Program-made: the position numbers and the translations under genes
Assembly (NCBI RefSeq): GCF_001039355.2
Contig: NW_019775069.1
Span: 379,381 to 443,380 of the forward strand
Reading direction: 5' to 3'
DNA from: Lingula anatina
Lineage: Eukaryota; Brachiopoda; Lingulata; Lingulida; Lingulidae
Length of the DNA stretch: 64,000 bases
Notes under the pieces: generated by a model
The model's database searches: none
Told to the model about the DNA's origin: nothing
Seen by the model: only the letters and a program-made list of their open reading frames with translations
Part shown: piece after piece, positions 63,896 through 64,000 of the stretch
How the letters are laid out: each line of letters starts with the position of its first letter
Position numbering within the stretch: position 1 is the first letter of the stretch

Positions 63896-63903
63896 TTTAT
63901 ATA
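63896..63903 (-). promoter_or_regulatory. TATA box of repeat-protein gene, copy 2
   Basis: TATATAAA on the minus strand, 57-64 bp upstream of the start codon at 63839, at the same spacing as in copy 1. Confidence 0.65.
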
Positions 63904-64000
63904 TTGACTGCTCCCGGAACTTAATACAGCGTGTTTACATCATGTCAACCGGATCCTGTTTGGCCGCACCCGAGCAATGATTTATTACACTGTTATTAAC

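Larger units (their letters stand above)
50529..64000. repeat. Duplicated unit, copy 2 (runs off the window)
   Basis: Matches 41131-49510 and contains the longer S8 protease locus and a second repeat-protein gene. Copy-specific insertions are 51254-51385, the nested element at 51441-51660, an expanded (CA)n at about 53012-53034, and ~60 bases near 60295-60350 flanked by a repeated tgtaaaagaata. Confidence 0.88.

Noticed and set aside
1-64000. CRISPR arrays, bacterial operons, tRNA or rRNA genes
   Set aside because: The window is intron-rich animal DNA; no spaced direct-repeat arrays and no cloverleaf or rRNA segments were recognised by eye.
1-64000. Autonomous retrotransposon or transposase genes, or viral insertions
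   Set aside because: No reverse transcriptase, integrase, transposase or capsid-like coding segment was seen; all mobile elements found are short and non-coding.

Overview
The window is animal nuclear DNA: AT-rich, with long GT-AG introns, microsatellites, many short inverted-repeat transposons, and frequent acatgtacatgta-type runs. That look is common in marine invertebrates (molluscs, other lophotrochozoans, lancelets). The species cannot be fixed from the sequence. All gene models were assembled by eye from splice signals, reading phase and protein similarity.

Layout. (1) 2172-12517 (+): two tandem paralogues of an SLC16-like major facilitator transporter with matching intron positions. 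A 630-bp block holding the last exon of the first copy is repeated across a single N at 5730, which looks like an unmerged contig overlap. (2) 13751-21370 (-): a 12-exon gene for an innate-immune type adaptor. It has an N-terminal CARD, a middle module resembling TRADD-N-like domains, a second CARD of the RIG-I/MAVS kind, and a C-terminal glycine-zipper membrane segment resembling C19orf12. An in-frame TAG precedes the membrane part. (3) 22911-26257 (+): a tandem duplication carrying two small Gly/Pro-repeat protein genes; one copy took its C-terminus from the duplication junction. (4) 28664-36121 (+): the rhomboid protease RHBDD1 (RHBDL4), with a ~198-residue acidic exon. (5) 38286-40409 (+): a secreted or ER-resident type B carboxylesterase ending in KTEL.

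(6) 41131-64000: two copies of a large unit, the second starting directly after an N at 50528. Each unit carries a subtilisin-like (S8) protease locus (+) facing, tail to tail, a five-exon gene (-) for a 516-residue secreted protein of four Trp-rich repeats that I do not recognise. In unit 1 the protease is a 3' remnant with a nonsense codon, left by a ~5.2-kb deletion. In unit 2 it is nearly complete, but one exon lacks a GT donor and runs into TGA. Both repeat-protein genes look intact. A decayed piece of one more repeat-protein exon lies at 37131-37266.

The two units, and the two Gly/Pro gene copies, give natural filled/empty site pairs for several short transposons. These include two 32-39 bp palindromes with exact 7-bp target duplications and a 132-bp element with an exact 10-bp duplication. 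The best candidates for new biology are the CARD/CARD/glycine-zipper protein and the four-repeat secreted protein paired with a protease.
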